From: Colwellia hornerae
Lineage (GTDB): Bacteria > Pseudomonadota > Gammaproteobacteria > Enterobacterales > Alteromonadaceae
Direction: 5' to 3'
Assembly: GCF_007954355.1 (NCBI RefSeq)
Contig: NZ_VOLR01000006.1
Span: forward strand, 1 to 64,000
Length of the DNA stretch: 64,000 nt
Both the position numbers and the translations under genes were made by a program. The stretch's first letter is position 1. The number at the start of each line of letters is the position of its first letter. The notes under the pieces are model-generated. The model did no database searches and had not been told where the DNA came from. It saw nothing but the letters and a program-made list of their open reading frames with translations. This document shows, piece after piece, positions 20,275 through 29,604 of the stretch.

Positions 20275-21633
20275 ATGCCGGAAATATCAGAGCAACAACA
20301 AAATCATCAACGTCTGCAACAAGTCAATCAAGCACTTGGTAGCGGCATGTTTGTGCACGTTCGAAAATTACTACAGAACATGCCAGCCTATGATATTGCT
20401 TTAATATTAGAGTCATCTCACCCAAAAAGTCGTGCCGTATTATGGCAACTTATCGACGCTGATAATCACGGTGAAGTGCTTGAAGAACTCAATGAAGAAG
20501 TTCGCAAAGGTATTTTAAAAACCATCCGTCCTGAAAAATTAGCTGAAGTTGCTGAAGGAATGGATGTTGATGATTTAGCGGAAGTTTTACGTACTTTACC
20601 CGATAGTGTTTATCAAGAAGTATTAAGTGCTATGGACTCGCAAGACCGAGGTCGTGTCGAAGCGGCTTTATCATTCGAGGAAGATACCGCTGGCGGTATC
20701 ATGAACACAGATACCATAACAATTCGTCCAGATGTTACGGTTGATGTGGTCTTACGTTATTTGCGTTTACGGGGTGACTTACCTGAGGCAACCGATTCTT
20801 TTTACGTCGTCGATGGTAAAAATCACTTTATTGGTGCTGTTTCTTTAGCCGCGATAATTACCGCTAAACCAGAAGTTATTATTTCGACACTTATTGATAA
20901 AGATATTGAAGCCATTCAAGCGCATTTGTCTGAAAGTGACGTAGCACAACTCTTTGAAAAATTTGATTGGTTCTCTGCACCGGTTATTGATGATAAAGGC
21001 CGATTACTTGGCCGTATCACTATCGACGATGTTATCGATATTATTCGTGAAGATGCCGAGCGTTCGATGATGAGTATGGCCGGTTTAGATGGAGAAGCAG
21101 ATACCTTTGCTCCGGTATTAAAAAGCACCCAACAACGCTCTATTTGGCTAGGCGTTAATCTCATTACTGCACTACTCGCTGTTGCTGTATCAAGTATGTT
21201 CGAAGGTGTTTTAAGCCAACTGGCGATTTTGGCGATTTTAAATTCTTTAGTACCTAGTATGGGTGGCGTTGCCGGCAACCAAACCTTAACGCTGGTTATT
21301 CGCGCCATTGCGCTAGGCCATGTTGGCGACTCAAATGCGAGAATATTAATTCAGAAAGAGCTTGCTGTTGGTTTTCTGAATGGCGTTATTTGGGCGGTAT
21401 TAATTGCCGGTGTCGTGGCTATTTGGCAACAAAATTTAATGCTTGGTGGCGTAATAGCCTTTGCGATGTTAATGAATTTAACCGCCGCGGGTATCGCTGG
21501 TGTTGCTATACCGCTGTTTTTGAAGCGGATAAATATTGACCCGGCTCTCGCCGGTAGTGTGATATTAACGACGATTACCGATGTAGTTGGAATATTCGCT
21601 TTCTTAGGTACCGCAACTTTATTTCTTACCTAA
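20275..21633 (+). CDS. mgtE: Magnesium transporter MgtE
   Basis: A 452-residue Mg2+ channel/transporter. It has an N-terminal MgtE_N domain (about 15-130), a CBS pair (about 135-255, cytoplasmic Mg2+ sensor) and five membrane helices (about 285-452) with the pore segment NSLVPSMGGVAGNQTLTLVIRA. No Mg2+-sensing leader was recognised in the 119 bases before it. It follows ptsO but with enough space for its own promoter. Confidence 0.95.
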   Translation: MPEISEQQQNHQRLQQVNQALGSGMFVHVRKLLQNMPAYDIALILESSHPKSRAVLWQLIDADNHGEVLEELNEEVRKGILKTIRPEKLAEVAEGMDVDDLAEVLRTLPDSVYQEVLSAMDSQDRGRVEAALSFEEDTAGGIMNTDTITIRPDVTVDVVLRYLRLRGDLPEATDSFYVVDGKNHFIGAVSLAAIITAKPEVIISTLIDKDIEAIQAHLSESDVAQLFEKFDWFSAPVIDDKGRLLGRITIDDVIDIIREDAERSMMSMAGLDGEADTFAPVLKSTQQRSIWLGVNLITALLAVAVSSMFEGVLSQLAILAILNSLVPSMGGVAGNQTLTLVIRAIALGHVGDSNARILIQKELAVGFLNGVIWAVLIAGVVAIWQQNLMLGGVIAFAMLMNLTAAGIAGVAIPLFLKRINIDPALAGSVILTTITDVVGIFAFLGTATLFLT

Positions 21634-21656
21634 TCTTAACTAGACATCAGCGTATT

Positions 21657-21683
21657 GAGATCTTGATACTTTTTCAAGATCTC
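21657..21683. terminator. Hairpin between convergent mgtE and pmbA
   Basis: Arms GAGATCTTGA and TCAAGATCTC form a perfect 10-bp stem with a 7-base loop. It is placed between the converging 3' ends. The T tract is poor on both sides, so efficiency is uncertain. Confidence 0.6.
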
Positions 21684-21741
21684 ATTGCTGCTCTGTTGGT
21701 TTTAATTATCAAAAGTACCCTGTTAAAATAACACGGTCTGA

Positions 21742-23109
21742 TTAATTACCTCCAACCTGCATCTCTTCAATTAACAATGAACCGGTTAAGATGCTGCCTC
21801 GTAAATCGACATCACTGCCAACAGCAACTAAGCCTTTAAAAATATCAGATAAATTACCAGCAATGGTAACTTCTGATACCGGATAAGCAATTTCGCCATT
21901 CTCAACCCAGAAACCGGCAGCACCACGTGAATAATCGCCATTGACGACATTAACGCCTTGTCCCATTAATTCAGTAACGAGAAAGCCAGTACCGAGTTTT
22001 TTCAACATGGCATTAAAGTCACCACCATTGGCAGACCCTTTGGCATTAATTTGCCAATTATGGATACCACCGGCGTGACCTGTAGATTTAAGTCCTAACT
22101 TGCGTGCTGAATAACTGGTCAATAGATAGGTTTCTAAACAACCATCAACAATAATTTCACGATCAACGGTTTTTATTCCTTCACTGTCGAAGGCACTACT
22201 CGCTAACCCCTTTAAAATATGAGGGCGTTCACTGATATTTAAAAAATCAGGAAAAACTTGTTTACCAATAGCGTCCATTAAAAAGGATGACTTACGGTAT
22301 AAATTACCACCGCTGATCGCGGCAATAAAATGTCCAAAAATGGAATTAGCAATGTCGGCACGAAACATCACCGGCACTTTTCCTGTGGGCAGTTTCTGCG
22401 CATTCAATCTCGATAGCGCTTCTTTTGATGCCTGTACACCAATAGCAATGCCATTATCCATTAAATCAAAATCACGATTAACAGTGTAAGCATAATCTCT
22501 TTGCATATCATCACCTTCAGAGGCGATCATTACACAGCTTAAACTATGGCGAGAGCTCGGATAGCCGACAATTTGTCCATTGGTATTGCCATAAACCTTA
22601 TAGCCTTCAAAACTATCAAGTGATGCACCATCTGAGTTGGTAATACGTGGATCGTAGGCTAGCGCACTATCTTCACATTCTTTGGCGAGTTGGATAGCTT
22701 GGTCTGTTGTTAAGACTTTCGGGTGATACAAGTCTAGATCAGCAGGTGACATTTCCAGCATGTCCTTGTCTGCCAAACCTGAACAGTCGTCAACAGAAGT
22801 ATATTTTGCAATATTAACCGCTGCTTGTACCGTTTGTTTTAACGCCGCTTCTGATAAATCTGCGGTTGAAGCACTCCCTTTACGACCTTGCTGATAAACC
22901 GTAATGCCCAACGCACCGTCATTAGTAAATTCAACCGTTTCCACTTCACCAAAACGTGTACCAACACTTAAGCCCTGTTGACGGCTTATAGAGGCTTCAG
23001 CTGAGTCTGCTCCTAGCGATTTTGCTAAGTCGAGTACTTGTGCTACACGTTGCTCAACATCTCTTAATTGTTCTTTCATCGATTCTTTAGCGTTCATCGT
23101 TTCAGTCAT
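21742..23109 (-). CDS. pmbA: Metalloprotease PmbA (TldE)
   Basis: A 455-residue TldD/PmbA-family protein. In E. coli the TldD-TldE heterodimer matures microcin B17 and degrades CcdA; TldE contributes structure and TldD the active site. Family segments are visible: GDYSRGAAGFWVENGEI near 390 and LTSYSARKLGLKSTGHAGG near 325. The tldD partner is not in this window. Divergent from darP, as in many gammaproteobacteria. Confidence 0.94.
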   Translation of the reverse strand: MTETMNAKESMKEQLRDVEQRVAQVLDLAKSLGADSAEASISRQQGLSVGTRFGEVETVEFTNDGALGITVYQQGRKGSASTADLSEAALKQTVQAAVNIAKYTSVDDCSGLADKDMLEMSPADLDLYHPKVLTTDQAIQLAKECEDSALAYDPRITNSDGASLDSFEGYKVYGNTNGQIVGYPSSRHSLSCVMIASEGDDMQRDYAYTVNRDFDLMDNGIAIGVQASKEALSRLNAQKLPTGKVPVMFRADIANSIFGHFIAAISGGNLYRKSSFLMDAIGKQVFPDFLNISERPHILKGLASSAFDSEGIKTVDREIIVDGCLETYLLTSYSARKLGLKSTGHAGGIHNWQINAKGSANGGDFNAMLKKLGTGFLVTELMGQGVNVVNGDYSRGAAGFWVENGEIAYPVSEVTIAGNLSDIFKGLVAVGSDVDLRGSILTGSLLIEEMQVGGN

Positions 23110-23216
23110 AATTTATTGTTTTCTTCTATAAATGCAGGAAATTGGAGAATATGCGCTGTATACCATAAGCACTTACGAGTATAATAGCGATAATTATCAC
23201 TTTAATAACGAATATT

Positions 23217-23741
23217 ATGCCCGACTCTGCTAACGATATCGATGAATTAGATGAAGAATTAAAAAGTAAATCAGAAGTAAAGCGCGAAATGATCCAGTTA
23301 CAAATCTTTGGACAGTCGCTTATTGATTTATCTAAGCATCAGCGCAGTAAAATTCCTTTTACTGAGGAGATTAAGGACGCCTTAATTTTAGCTGATAAAA
23401 TTAAAAACAAACATGAGGCATTACGTCGTCATGTTAGACACTTGGCAAGAATATTATCAGAATCTGATTTAGAGCCAATTAAACATGCCCTTGATGTTAT
23501 GGCAAACAAGCATCAACAAGAAACAGCTAAGTTTGTTAAACTTGAAAAGATGCGCGATGATGCGATTGATAAAGGTAATGACTTTGTTGAAGCTTTACTG
23601 ACCGAGCATGAGTCAATGGAAAGACAAAAACTACGTCAATTAGTGCGACAAGCAGCAAAAGAGAAAAAAACAGAAAAGCTGGGTAAGTATTACAAAGAAC
23701 TATTTGATTATCTAAAACTTCATACTAGACAGATCAACTAG
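23217..23741 (+). CDS. darP: Ribosome biogenesis factor DarP (YjgA)
   Basis: A 174-residue all-helical, highly charged protein of the DUF615/YjgA family that binds late 50S assembly intermediates. The N-terminal acidic stretch (DELDEELKSKSEVKREM) and RQKLRQLVRQAAKEK near the C-terminus are typical. The pair pmbA-darP in divergent orientation is conserved in gammaproteobacteria. Confidence 0.92.
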   Translation: MPDSANDIDELDEELKSKSEVKREMIQLQIFGQSLIDLSKHQRSKIPFTEEIKDALILADKIKNKHEALRRHVRHLARILSESDLEPIKHALDVMANKHQQETAKFVKLEKMRDDAIDKGNDFVEALLTEHESMERQKLRQLVRQAAKEKKTEKLGKYYKELFDYLKLHTRQIN

Positions 23742-23753
23742 TCGTTTATCTAT

Positions 23754-23781
23754 AAAAAAACCTGCATCAGCAGGTTTTTTT
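23754..23781. terminator. Bidirectional rho-independent terminator after darP
   Basis: A short CCTGC/GCAGG stem with a 4-base loop is flanked by A7 and T7 tracts, so it can work in either direction. It lies 12 bases after the darP stop. A second hairpin (AGTAACCA/TGGTTACT, 23823-23846) lies nearer the efp 3' end. Confidence 0.85.
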
Positions 23782-23895
23782 AATACTAAATTTTTATTGA
23801 TGACTCAGTCACAATAAATATCAGTAACCAAATTACTCTGGTTACTCAGTAATACACTTATTGAAAATAAATGAGTTGGTAGTAGATAAAATTAC

Positions 23896-24465
23896 TTATT
23901 TACTTGCACGTGATACGTATTCACCCGTGCGTGTATCTACTTTAACTGTCTCACCAATTTGAATAAATAGCGGTACACGAATAACAGCACCGGTATGTAA
24001 TGTTGCTGGTTTTCCACCCGTACCGGCAGTATCACCTTTTAATCCTGGATCTGTTTCGGTAACATCTAGATCAACAAAATTAGGGGTTGTTACTGTAATA
24101 GGTGAACCATTCCATAAAGTAATGGTACAAAGATCGCCTTCTTTTAACCATTTAATACAATCTACAACTGCTTTTTCATCAGCGGCGATTTGCTCAAAGG
24201 TCTCATTATTCATAAAATGCCAGAATTCACCGTCAGCATACAAATAAGCTAGCTCGGTTTCCATTACATCAGCGCCTTCGCAAGACTCGCCTGATTTAAA
24301 GGTTTTTTCTAAGACTTTATTAGAAATTAGTTTACGAATTTTTACGCGGCTAAAGGCTTGGCCTTTACCTGGTTTTACTAATTCGTTTTCTAAAATGTTA
24401 CATGGTTCGCCGTCAATCATTAATTTAAGGCCAGCCTTAAATTGGTTTGTACTAAAATTAGCCAT
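23896..24465 (-). CDS. efp: Translation elongation factor P
   Basis: EF-P, 189 residues, relieves ribosome stalling at polyproline. Three beta-barrel domains are expected across the length. The modified lysine is in [17 protein letters not shown], which is the E. coli-type loop read by the EpmA/EpmB lysylation pathway rather than the rhamnosylation type (arginine). This agrees with epmB being transcribed divergently 44 bases away. Confidence 0.97.
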   Translation of the reverse strand: MANFSTNQFKAGLKLMIDGEPCNILENELVKPGKGQAFSRVKIRKLISNKVLEKTFKSGESCEGADVMETELAYLYADGEFWHFMNNETFEQIAADEKAVVDCIKWLKEGDLCTITLWNGSPITVTTPNFVDLDVTETDPGLKGDTAGTGGKPATLHTGAVIRVPLFIQIGETVKVDTRTGEYVSRASK

Positions 24466-24509
24466 ATGAATGTTCTCTTATACTCAAACAAATAACGCAG
24501 AGATTTAAA

Positions 24510-25538
24510 TTGAAATTACAAATGCCGCAGATAATACCCCAAATAAGCGAACAATTGCACATTTCTTGGCAAAAAGAGTTAAGTAATGTCGTTACAGATC
24601 CGAAAAAGCTTTTAGAGATGCTAGAAATAGACAGCCAAGATTATCTGCAACACTTTTCCGCACGAAAGTTATTTCCGGTCCGTGTGCCCCGACCTTTTAT
24701 TGCAAAAATGAAAAAAGGCGACTTTAACGACCCTCTGCTTAAACAGGTTATGCCACTCTCTGATGAGTTTGTTATCTCTGATGGCTATTCAACAGATCCA
24801 CTAGAAGAACACGACACCGTTGCCGAAGGCTTATTGCATAAATATAAGCACAGAGTATTGATGATTATAAAGTCGGGTTGTGCGGTGAATTGCCGTTACT
24901 GTTTTCGTCGCCATTTTCCTTATGATGAAAACAGTCCCAATAAAGTTCGCTGGCAACCAGCACTAAAATATATTGCCGATCATCCTGAAATTAATGAAGT
25001 TATTTTTAGTGGTGGCGATCCTTTAATGGCAAGTGATGATCATCTACAGTGGCTTATTGAACAACTTGAGCCAATTAAACATGTGAACCGCCTGCGAATT
25101 CATACTCGTTTACCCATTGTTATCCCACAGCGCATAACGGCATCATTGGTGAAGATTTTGTCTGAAACGAGATTAAAAGCAACCATGGTTTTGCATATTA
25201 ATCATCCCAATGAAATCGATGATGAAGTAAAAAAAACCCTTGAAAAACTCCGCGTCGCAAGAATTCCTTTATTTAATCAAAGCGTATTATTAAAAGGAGT
25301 GAACGATGATGCCGAACTCTTATGTCAGCTTAGCGAAGCTTTATTTGATAATGGTATTCAGCCTTATTATTTACATATGTTTGACCCTGTACAAGGAGTT
25401 GCTCACTTTGATATATGTGAAAACCAGGCAAAAATAATTGTCAAAAAAATGATGGCAATACTGCCCGGATTTTTAATGCCTAAATTAGTACGAGAAATTG
25501 CCGGAGAAGCTAACAAAACGCCAATCAATTTGTCATAA
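24510..25538 (+). CDS. epmB: EF-P beta-lysylation protein EpmB (radical SAM lysine 2,3-aminomutase)
   Basis: A 342-residue KamA-family radical SAM enzyme that makes (R)-beta-lysine for attachment to EF-P. The [4Fe-4S] motif is CAVNCRYCFRRHFPY, with FSGGDPLMASD following. It is shorter than catabolic lysine aminomutases, as usual for EpmB. Two starts are possible: TTG at 24510 or ATG at 24522, four codons later; neither has a strong ribosome-binding site. Neighbouring efp supports the role. Confidence 0.95.
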   Translation: MKLQMPQIIPQISEQLHISWQKELSNVVTDPKKLLEMLEIDSQDYLQHFSARKLFPVRVPRPFIAKMKKGDFNDPLLKQVMPLSDEFVISDGYSTDPLEEHDTVAEGLLHKYKHRVLMIIKSGCAVNCRYCFRRHFPYDENSPNKVRWQPALKYIADHPEINEVIFSGGDPLMASDDHLQWLIEQLEPIKHVNRLRIHTRLPIVIPQRITASLVKILSETRLKATMVLHINHPNEIDDEVKKTLEKLRVARIPLFNQSVLLKGVNDDAELLCQLSEALFDNGIQPYYLHMFDPVQGVAHFDICENQAKIIVKKMMAILPGFLMPKLVREIAGEANKTPINLS

Positions 25539-25576
25539 TAGCGACATATCAAAACAATATTTAATATAGAGACACT

Positions 25577-25888
25577 ATGAGCGCCACTGTCAGTAAACAA
25601 CTCGTTGATAATATTTCAATTATTTTAAAAAAGTCACTAGCCGCTGATGCGACTTTAGCCGATTTAAGAAAAAACAAGCAAGCGAGCTTCGAAGCGATAT
25701 TTAAAACAGACGCTGGTTTCAAATGTTCGGCCAATACTTTTCAGCCTTATGTTGAAGAAGTCGCGAACGATTTAATTTTTTGGCAAAAAACCTCAGATCA
25801 ACAAACGTTAATCGATACAGTAAAGAAAATAGAAAAACTTTTTACTGTTTTAGCTAACTTTGAAGGCAGTGCAACGGTTACTCATTAA
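25577..25888 (+). CDS. Conserved hypothetical protein, 103 residues
   Basis: I do not recognise a family. The protein is soluble, mostly helical and lacks a signal peptide or motifs. It follows epmB by 38 bases in the same direction and ends before a strong hairpin, so it is probably the last gene of an epmB transcript. Codon use resembles its neighbours, which supports a real gene. Confidence 0.6.
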   Translation: MSATVSKQLVDNISIILKKSLAADATLADLRKNKQASFEAIFKTDAGFKCSANTFQPYVEEVANDLIFWQKTSDQQTLIDTVKKIEKLFTVLANFEGSATVTH

Positions 25889-25908
25889 CGGTAAAGCTTA
25901 AAAGTGAA

Positions 25909-25942
25909 AAGGCCATCTTTATTGCATGATAAAGATGGCCTT
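25909..25942 (+). terminator. Strong stem-loop after the epmB unit
   Basis: A 14-bp perfect stem (AAGGCCATCTTTAT with ATAAAGATGGCCTT) closes a 6-base loop. It lies 20 bases after the upstream stop and before the convergent DUF3016 gene. The T tract is short. Confidence 0.75.
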
Positions 25943-25973
25943 ATGCTGTCTATAACGTTAAAAGATTGGTACT

Positions 25974-26483
25974 TTATTTATCAACATAGTTTGCGAAAAC
26001 ATCCTTAAACCAATCATCAAGCAATTTTTTTTCATAACCTAACGCATTATTTCTATATTTTAAGCGTCCACCCATCATAAAATTCATATCTTTTAAATTA
26101 ACATTGTCGCTAAGTATGATTGCTTTCTCAGCATTTATTAATGTAAATGATAACTTTATTCTTGGAAAATAAAGGTCTTTAATCACTCTTATTTGGTGTA
26201 AACCACTGGCGAGAACATCACCCGCTAAATCAATGTCTGTTACTTCTATATTAAGTGTTTGAGATACAGGTAATGCTTTGGCGAGTTTTGATAAATGTTT
26301 TTCAAATTCGCTAAACATGTTTTCTTGAAAGCGCTTTCTACCTTCTGTTCCTGCATCAATATCTCGGTATTTATCAGGATCTGTCCAAGTGACGTTTACC
26401 TCAGCAGCTTGCGCGGTATGAAGCGCTAAATTCATGCTGCCCAGTACTAAAGCAGTCAATAAAGTGAATAGTGATTTAATCAT
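25974..26483 (-). CDS. DUF3016 family exported protein
   Basis: A 169-residue protein with a signal peptide (cut after about residue 27, AQAAEV). The start of the mature domain, VTWTDPDKYRDIDAG, and the block FPRIKLSFTL are typical of DUF3016, a periplasmic family of unknown function common in Alteromonadales. It is a single gene. Confidence 0.75.
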   Translation of the reverse strand: MIKSLFTLLTALVLGSMNLALHTAQAAEVNVTWTDPDKYRDIDAGTEGRKRFQENMFSEFEKHLSKLAKALPVSQTLNIEVTDIDLAGDVLASGLHQIRVIKDLYFPRIKLSFTLINAEKAIILSDNVNLKDMNFMMGGRLKYRNNALGYEKKLLDDWFKDVFANYVDK

Positions 26484-26595
26484 CGTTTATCCTTAATCAT
26501 AAAGTTTATTAATGCCGAGTTGCTTATTTATAATTAGCCTGAATACAAAACGGCGCTAAAATTATCTTAACCATAGTTACACAGGTTACTTAACT

Positions 26596-27129
26596 TTACT
26601 GCTTTAATCGCTTTTGTAAGAAACCTATAACCCTCTTATGACGCATTTTTACCGCAGAAATATTGAGATGACAAATGTCAGCGACTTCCTGAAACTCTAA
26701 ACCGGTTCGGTAGCGTAGCAGCATAATATTGCGATCTACAAAGGACAAATTAACCATTAATAATGAAAGTGCTGTCGCCAAATCTTCATGATTACTGTCA
26801 TCATCGATTATGCTTTCCAGATATTCGTCATTGTGTTCGATAGTATCCCAACGGCGATCTCTTATTTTATTAATACATTCGTTATGGGCAATTTTAAATA
26901 GCCACGCTTTAAAAGATACTGCCCACTTAAAGTTTTTTAAGTGGGCAAGTACCTTTATAATTGTTTCTTGTACAACGTCTTCGGCATCAGGCCGGTTATT
27001 GAGCAACTTTACACAGTACCCTTTTAAAACAGGTAAATAGGGTGTAATTAGTTGCTGAAAAAGACGCGTATCATAAGGCAGACTTGCTTGCACTAAGGCA
27101 ACAAGCTGGCGTTCGTTAGGCGTAGTCAA
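26596..27129 (-). CDS. ECF sigma factor, SigX-like
   Basis: A 177-residue group 4 sigma factor. Region 2 is about residues 30-95 (RPDAEDVVQETIIKVLAHL, then WLFKIAHNECINKIRDRRW). Region 4 is about 125-175 (LRYRTGLEFQEVADI, then NISAVKMRHKRV). The phrases KNF..SFK.WL, NECI and LEFQEVADI resemble Pseudomonas SigX. The start is TTG at 27129. It lies 19 bases after the MscS-like gene, and no anti-sigma gene is adjacent. The link to SigX is from remembered sequence and needs alignment. Confidence 0.85.
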   Translation of the reverse strand: MTTPNERQLVALVQASLPYDTRLFQQLITPYLPVLKGYCVKLLNNRPDAEDVVQETIIKVLAHLKNFKWAVSFKAWLFKIAHNECINKIRDRRWDTIEHNDEYLESIIDDDSNHEDLATALSLLMVNLSFVDRNIMLLRYRTGLEFQEVADICHLNISAVKMRHKRVIGFLQKRLKQ

Positions 27130-27148
27130 ACCGTAAAAGAAGCCCCAA

Positions 27149-27973
27149 CTATTGCTTAATAACTTTATTAGCTAATAAGAAAGTATTCGGTATGGTCGTT
27201 AGTGATTCATCAGCGGCCATTATTTTACTCGCGACACTGCCAATCACAGCTAAGGTGCCCTTAATGTCTGTTACTTCAATTGCGTCGCCTATTTGGTACA
27301 TTTCTCGAAGATACACACCAGCAACAATCTCTTGCGCCATGGCTTTGGTACCAATTCCTAACGAAATAGCCGCCGCTAAACCGACACTGCCAATAAGTAC
27401 CGTCATGATGTTGTTTAGCAGTGATACATCAATGTCTAATTGCGTAATAGATAATGAAACAGTGATAACGATAATAATACCACGACAGACTTCAGCAACT
27501 GATCGTCCATAGTCAATACCAGTATTTTTAGCCGCTATTTTTACGCCATTAAAAACAATCTGTGCCACAAAGAAGCCACAGATTAAGACAGCGAGTGAAG
27601 CGAGTAATTTAGGTAAAAATAAGACCAAAGTATCAATTAAACCTGAAAGTACCGTTAAGCCCAAAATATCTAAAGCAGCTAATAAAAATATCAGCAAGAA
27701 GAATGTCGAAATAAGACTAGCAACGACTTGGCTACCCGTTATAGCAACATCCATTTTTTTTAATAGTGAATCTAAACCAAGTTTATTTAAAAACGTATTA
27801 AAGCCAATTTTAATTAATGATTTATTAAGAAAGTTTTTAATTATTGTAGAAATAAGCCAACCCGCAAGTAAGAATAAAATAGCGACGATTAAATCGGGGA
27901 GAAAAGTAACCACTTTATGCCAAACAGTCATTAAGCCAGAATAAGCTTTATCTGTGATGTTTTCAGTATCCAT
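27149..27973 (-). CDS. MscS-like small-conductance channel protein, CmpX-like
   Basis: A 274-residue membrane protein. Several helices (about 22-45, 78-102, 110-135, 155-180, 190-215) are of the conserved TM_helix type. They are followed by an MscS-like pore/beta segment (AMAQEIVAGVYLREMYQIGDAIEV, split over about 207-235). The large C-terminal cytoplasmic domain of classical MscS is missing, as in CmpX of Pseudomonas. It overlaps the small upstream gene by one base and sits just before the ECF sigma gene, the same order as cfrX-cmpX-sigX. Confidence 0.82.
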   Translation of the reverse strand: MDTENITDKAYSGLMTVWHKVVTFLPDLIVAILFLLAGWLISTIIKNFLNKSLIKIGFNTFLNKLGLDSLLKKMDVAITGSQVVASLISTFFLLIFLLAALDILGLTVLSGLIDTLVLFLPKLLASLAVLICGFFVAQIVFNGVKIAAKNTGIDYGRSVAEVCRGIIIVITVSLSITQLDIDVSLLNNIMTVLIGSVGLAAAISLGIGTKAMAQEIVAGVYLREMYQIGDAIEVTDIKGTLAVIGSVASKIMAADESLTTIPNTFLLANKVIKQ

Positions 27974-28239
27974 TATTTGTTCTCATTATTGGTTGTGTGA
28001 TTACTTATTGTCTTTGGGCAAGGTGCCATATTTTTAAATATCGGTTTTAAAACTTTCATGAATAGGCTGATAAAAACAACCCAAAGAGAAGCTAAACCCA
28101 AAGCGACAAGATCTTTTGTGCCTTGCTGATTATTCGCTGTTATTGCTGCACGTTTAAAAAACTCATCATCTGAGGTGCTAAAAGCTAAATCTCCATCACG
28201 GCTTAACTCTTGCGCTAAACTTTTTTCTATATTTTTCAT
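27973..28239 (-). CDS. Small membrane protein, CfrX-like by position
   Basis: An 88-residue protein from ATG at 28239, preceded by GAGG. A TTG at 28254 would add five residues. It has an acidic soluble N-terminus, one membrane helix (about 45-65: VALGLASLWVVFISLFM) and a short polar tail. Its size and place before a CmpX-like gene suggest the CfrX protein of the Pseudomonas sigX locus; I infer this from position only. Confidence 0.65.
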   Translation of the reverse strand: MKNIEKSLAQELSRDGDLAFSTSDDEFFKRAAITANNQQGTKDLVALGLASLWVVFISLFMKVLKPIFKNMAPCPKTISNHTTNNENK

Positions 28240-28497
28240 CTCATCCTCGAGCAATAATTTTATCGCTTTACTCTTTAACGCTTGAGCAGTTAAAAAGTCA
28301 CATTAAACTTGTATGTTTTTTATTCTTATTTTGTCCACACACATTAACTTTTTTAATTCGGGTGCATTCTACGCTAATCAATTTTGAGTTTTAGTGTTAA
28401 TTGTAAAAATTGATAAAGTTTGTGACTTTTGAGCTTCTTATCCGTTATAGAGCTAGAAATTACATAATATTACCTGAAACTTACTAAGGATTTATCC

Positions 28498-29553
28498 ATG
28501 AAAACGTTTAACATGACCCTGATAGCCGCATTAATTAGCGCTCCGCTCGCTGCAGAAACTATTGATAAAACATGGCAACTTGGTGTCTTTGGCGACTACA
28601 TCAAATCAGACACAAATAAAGAAAACAATATTGACTGGCTACAAGTGGAAGCAGGCAGAGGTCTTGGTATTGATTTACAAAAGATCATTAACGATCGCTG
28701 GGATATTCGTCTTGAATTAGCAAAAACTCGTTACGACATTCAAAATGGCAATAATACAGATTACGGCACTCGTGCTGGTATTGATGCCATTTATAAACTT
28801 GAAGATAGCAATTTTTATCTTTTCACTGGTGTGAAGCGCTTTAATAATATGAAAAGTTATAACGCCGCCAATGTGGGTGCCGGTTATGGCCTACAAATAA
28901 GCGACCGTTTTTCACTATATAGTGAAGCCGCTGTTTATCGCGATTTGGATTATGGTCAAACAGATCAAGGTTTTAAAATAGGCTTAAAATATACTTTCGG
29001 CGATGTAAAAAAAGCAGCCGTTGTTAAAAAAGCGGTCAAAAAGATGGTAATGCCGACTCCTGTAGTTAAAAAAGTCATGATGATTGATACTGATAATGAT
29101 GGAATTAGTGATGATAAAGACCGTTGTGCTAATACACCAGCAAACGTAAAAGTTGATTCACAAGGTTGTACCTTATATTCAGAAAAATCAGTCGCGATTA
29201 AATTAAATGTCACCTTTGAAAATAATAGCTCATTGGTTAAGCCGGCAATGGTTGATGATATTCAGCGTTTAGCTGATTTTATGAAAGAATACAAAAATAC
29301 AAGTGTTGTTATTGAAGGACACAGTTCAGCTTCTGGTACTGAGTCATATAACCTAATGCTTTCGCAAAAACGTGCTGATACTATTAAAGGCCTATTAATC
29401 AATAAATTTGCTATTGATGCTAGCCGTTTATCTGCTAAAGGCTTTGGTGAAACACAGTTGATTGCTCAAGGTACTTCGCCTGCAGACAATAGTGTAAACC
29501 GCAGAGTTGTAGCAAAAATAGAAACTGTTGTTAAAAAAGTAATAACAAAATAA
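28498..29553 (+). CDS. OmpA-family outer-membrane protein, OprF-like
   Basis: A 351-residue outer-membrane protein. It has a signal peptide (to about residue 19), an N-terminal beta-barrel (about 20-165), a lysine- and valine-rich linker with a calcium-type TSP3-like repeat (DTDNDGISDDKDRC, near 198) and a C-terminal OmpA peptidoglycan-binding domain (GHSSASGTESYNLMLSQKRA near 278). Two cysteines flank the repeat. Divergent from the sigma/channel operon, 258 bases away; in Pseudomonas oprF is the next gene and a SigX target. Confidence 0.88.
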   Translation: MKTFNMTLIAALISAPLAAETIDKTWQLGVFGDYIKSDTNKENNIDWLQVEAGRGLGIDLQKIINDRWDIRLELAKTRYDIQNGNNTDYGTRAGIDAIYKLEDSNFYLFTGVKRFNNMKSYNAANVGAGYGLQISDRFSLYSEAAVYRDLDYGQTDQGFKIGLKYTFGDVKKAAVVKKAVKKMVMPTPVVKKVMMIDTDNDGISDDKDRCANTPANVKVDSQGCTLYSEKSVAIKLNVTFENNSSLVKPAMVDDIQRLADFMKEYKNTSVVIEGHSSASGTESYNLMLSQKRADTIKGLLINKFAIDASRLSAKGFGETQLIAQGTSPADNSVNRRVVAKIETVVKKVITK

Positions 29554-29570
29554 GGCTAAGCAGCCTAACT

Positions 29571-29604
29571 AAAAGGGAAGCTATTATTGGCTTCCCTTTT
29601 TTAT
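29571..29604 (+). terminator. Rho-independent terminator of the OmpA-family gene
   Basis: An 11-bp stem (AAAAGGGAAGC with GCTTCCCTTTT) and a T-rich tail lie 18 bases after the stop codon. Confidence 0.88.
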
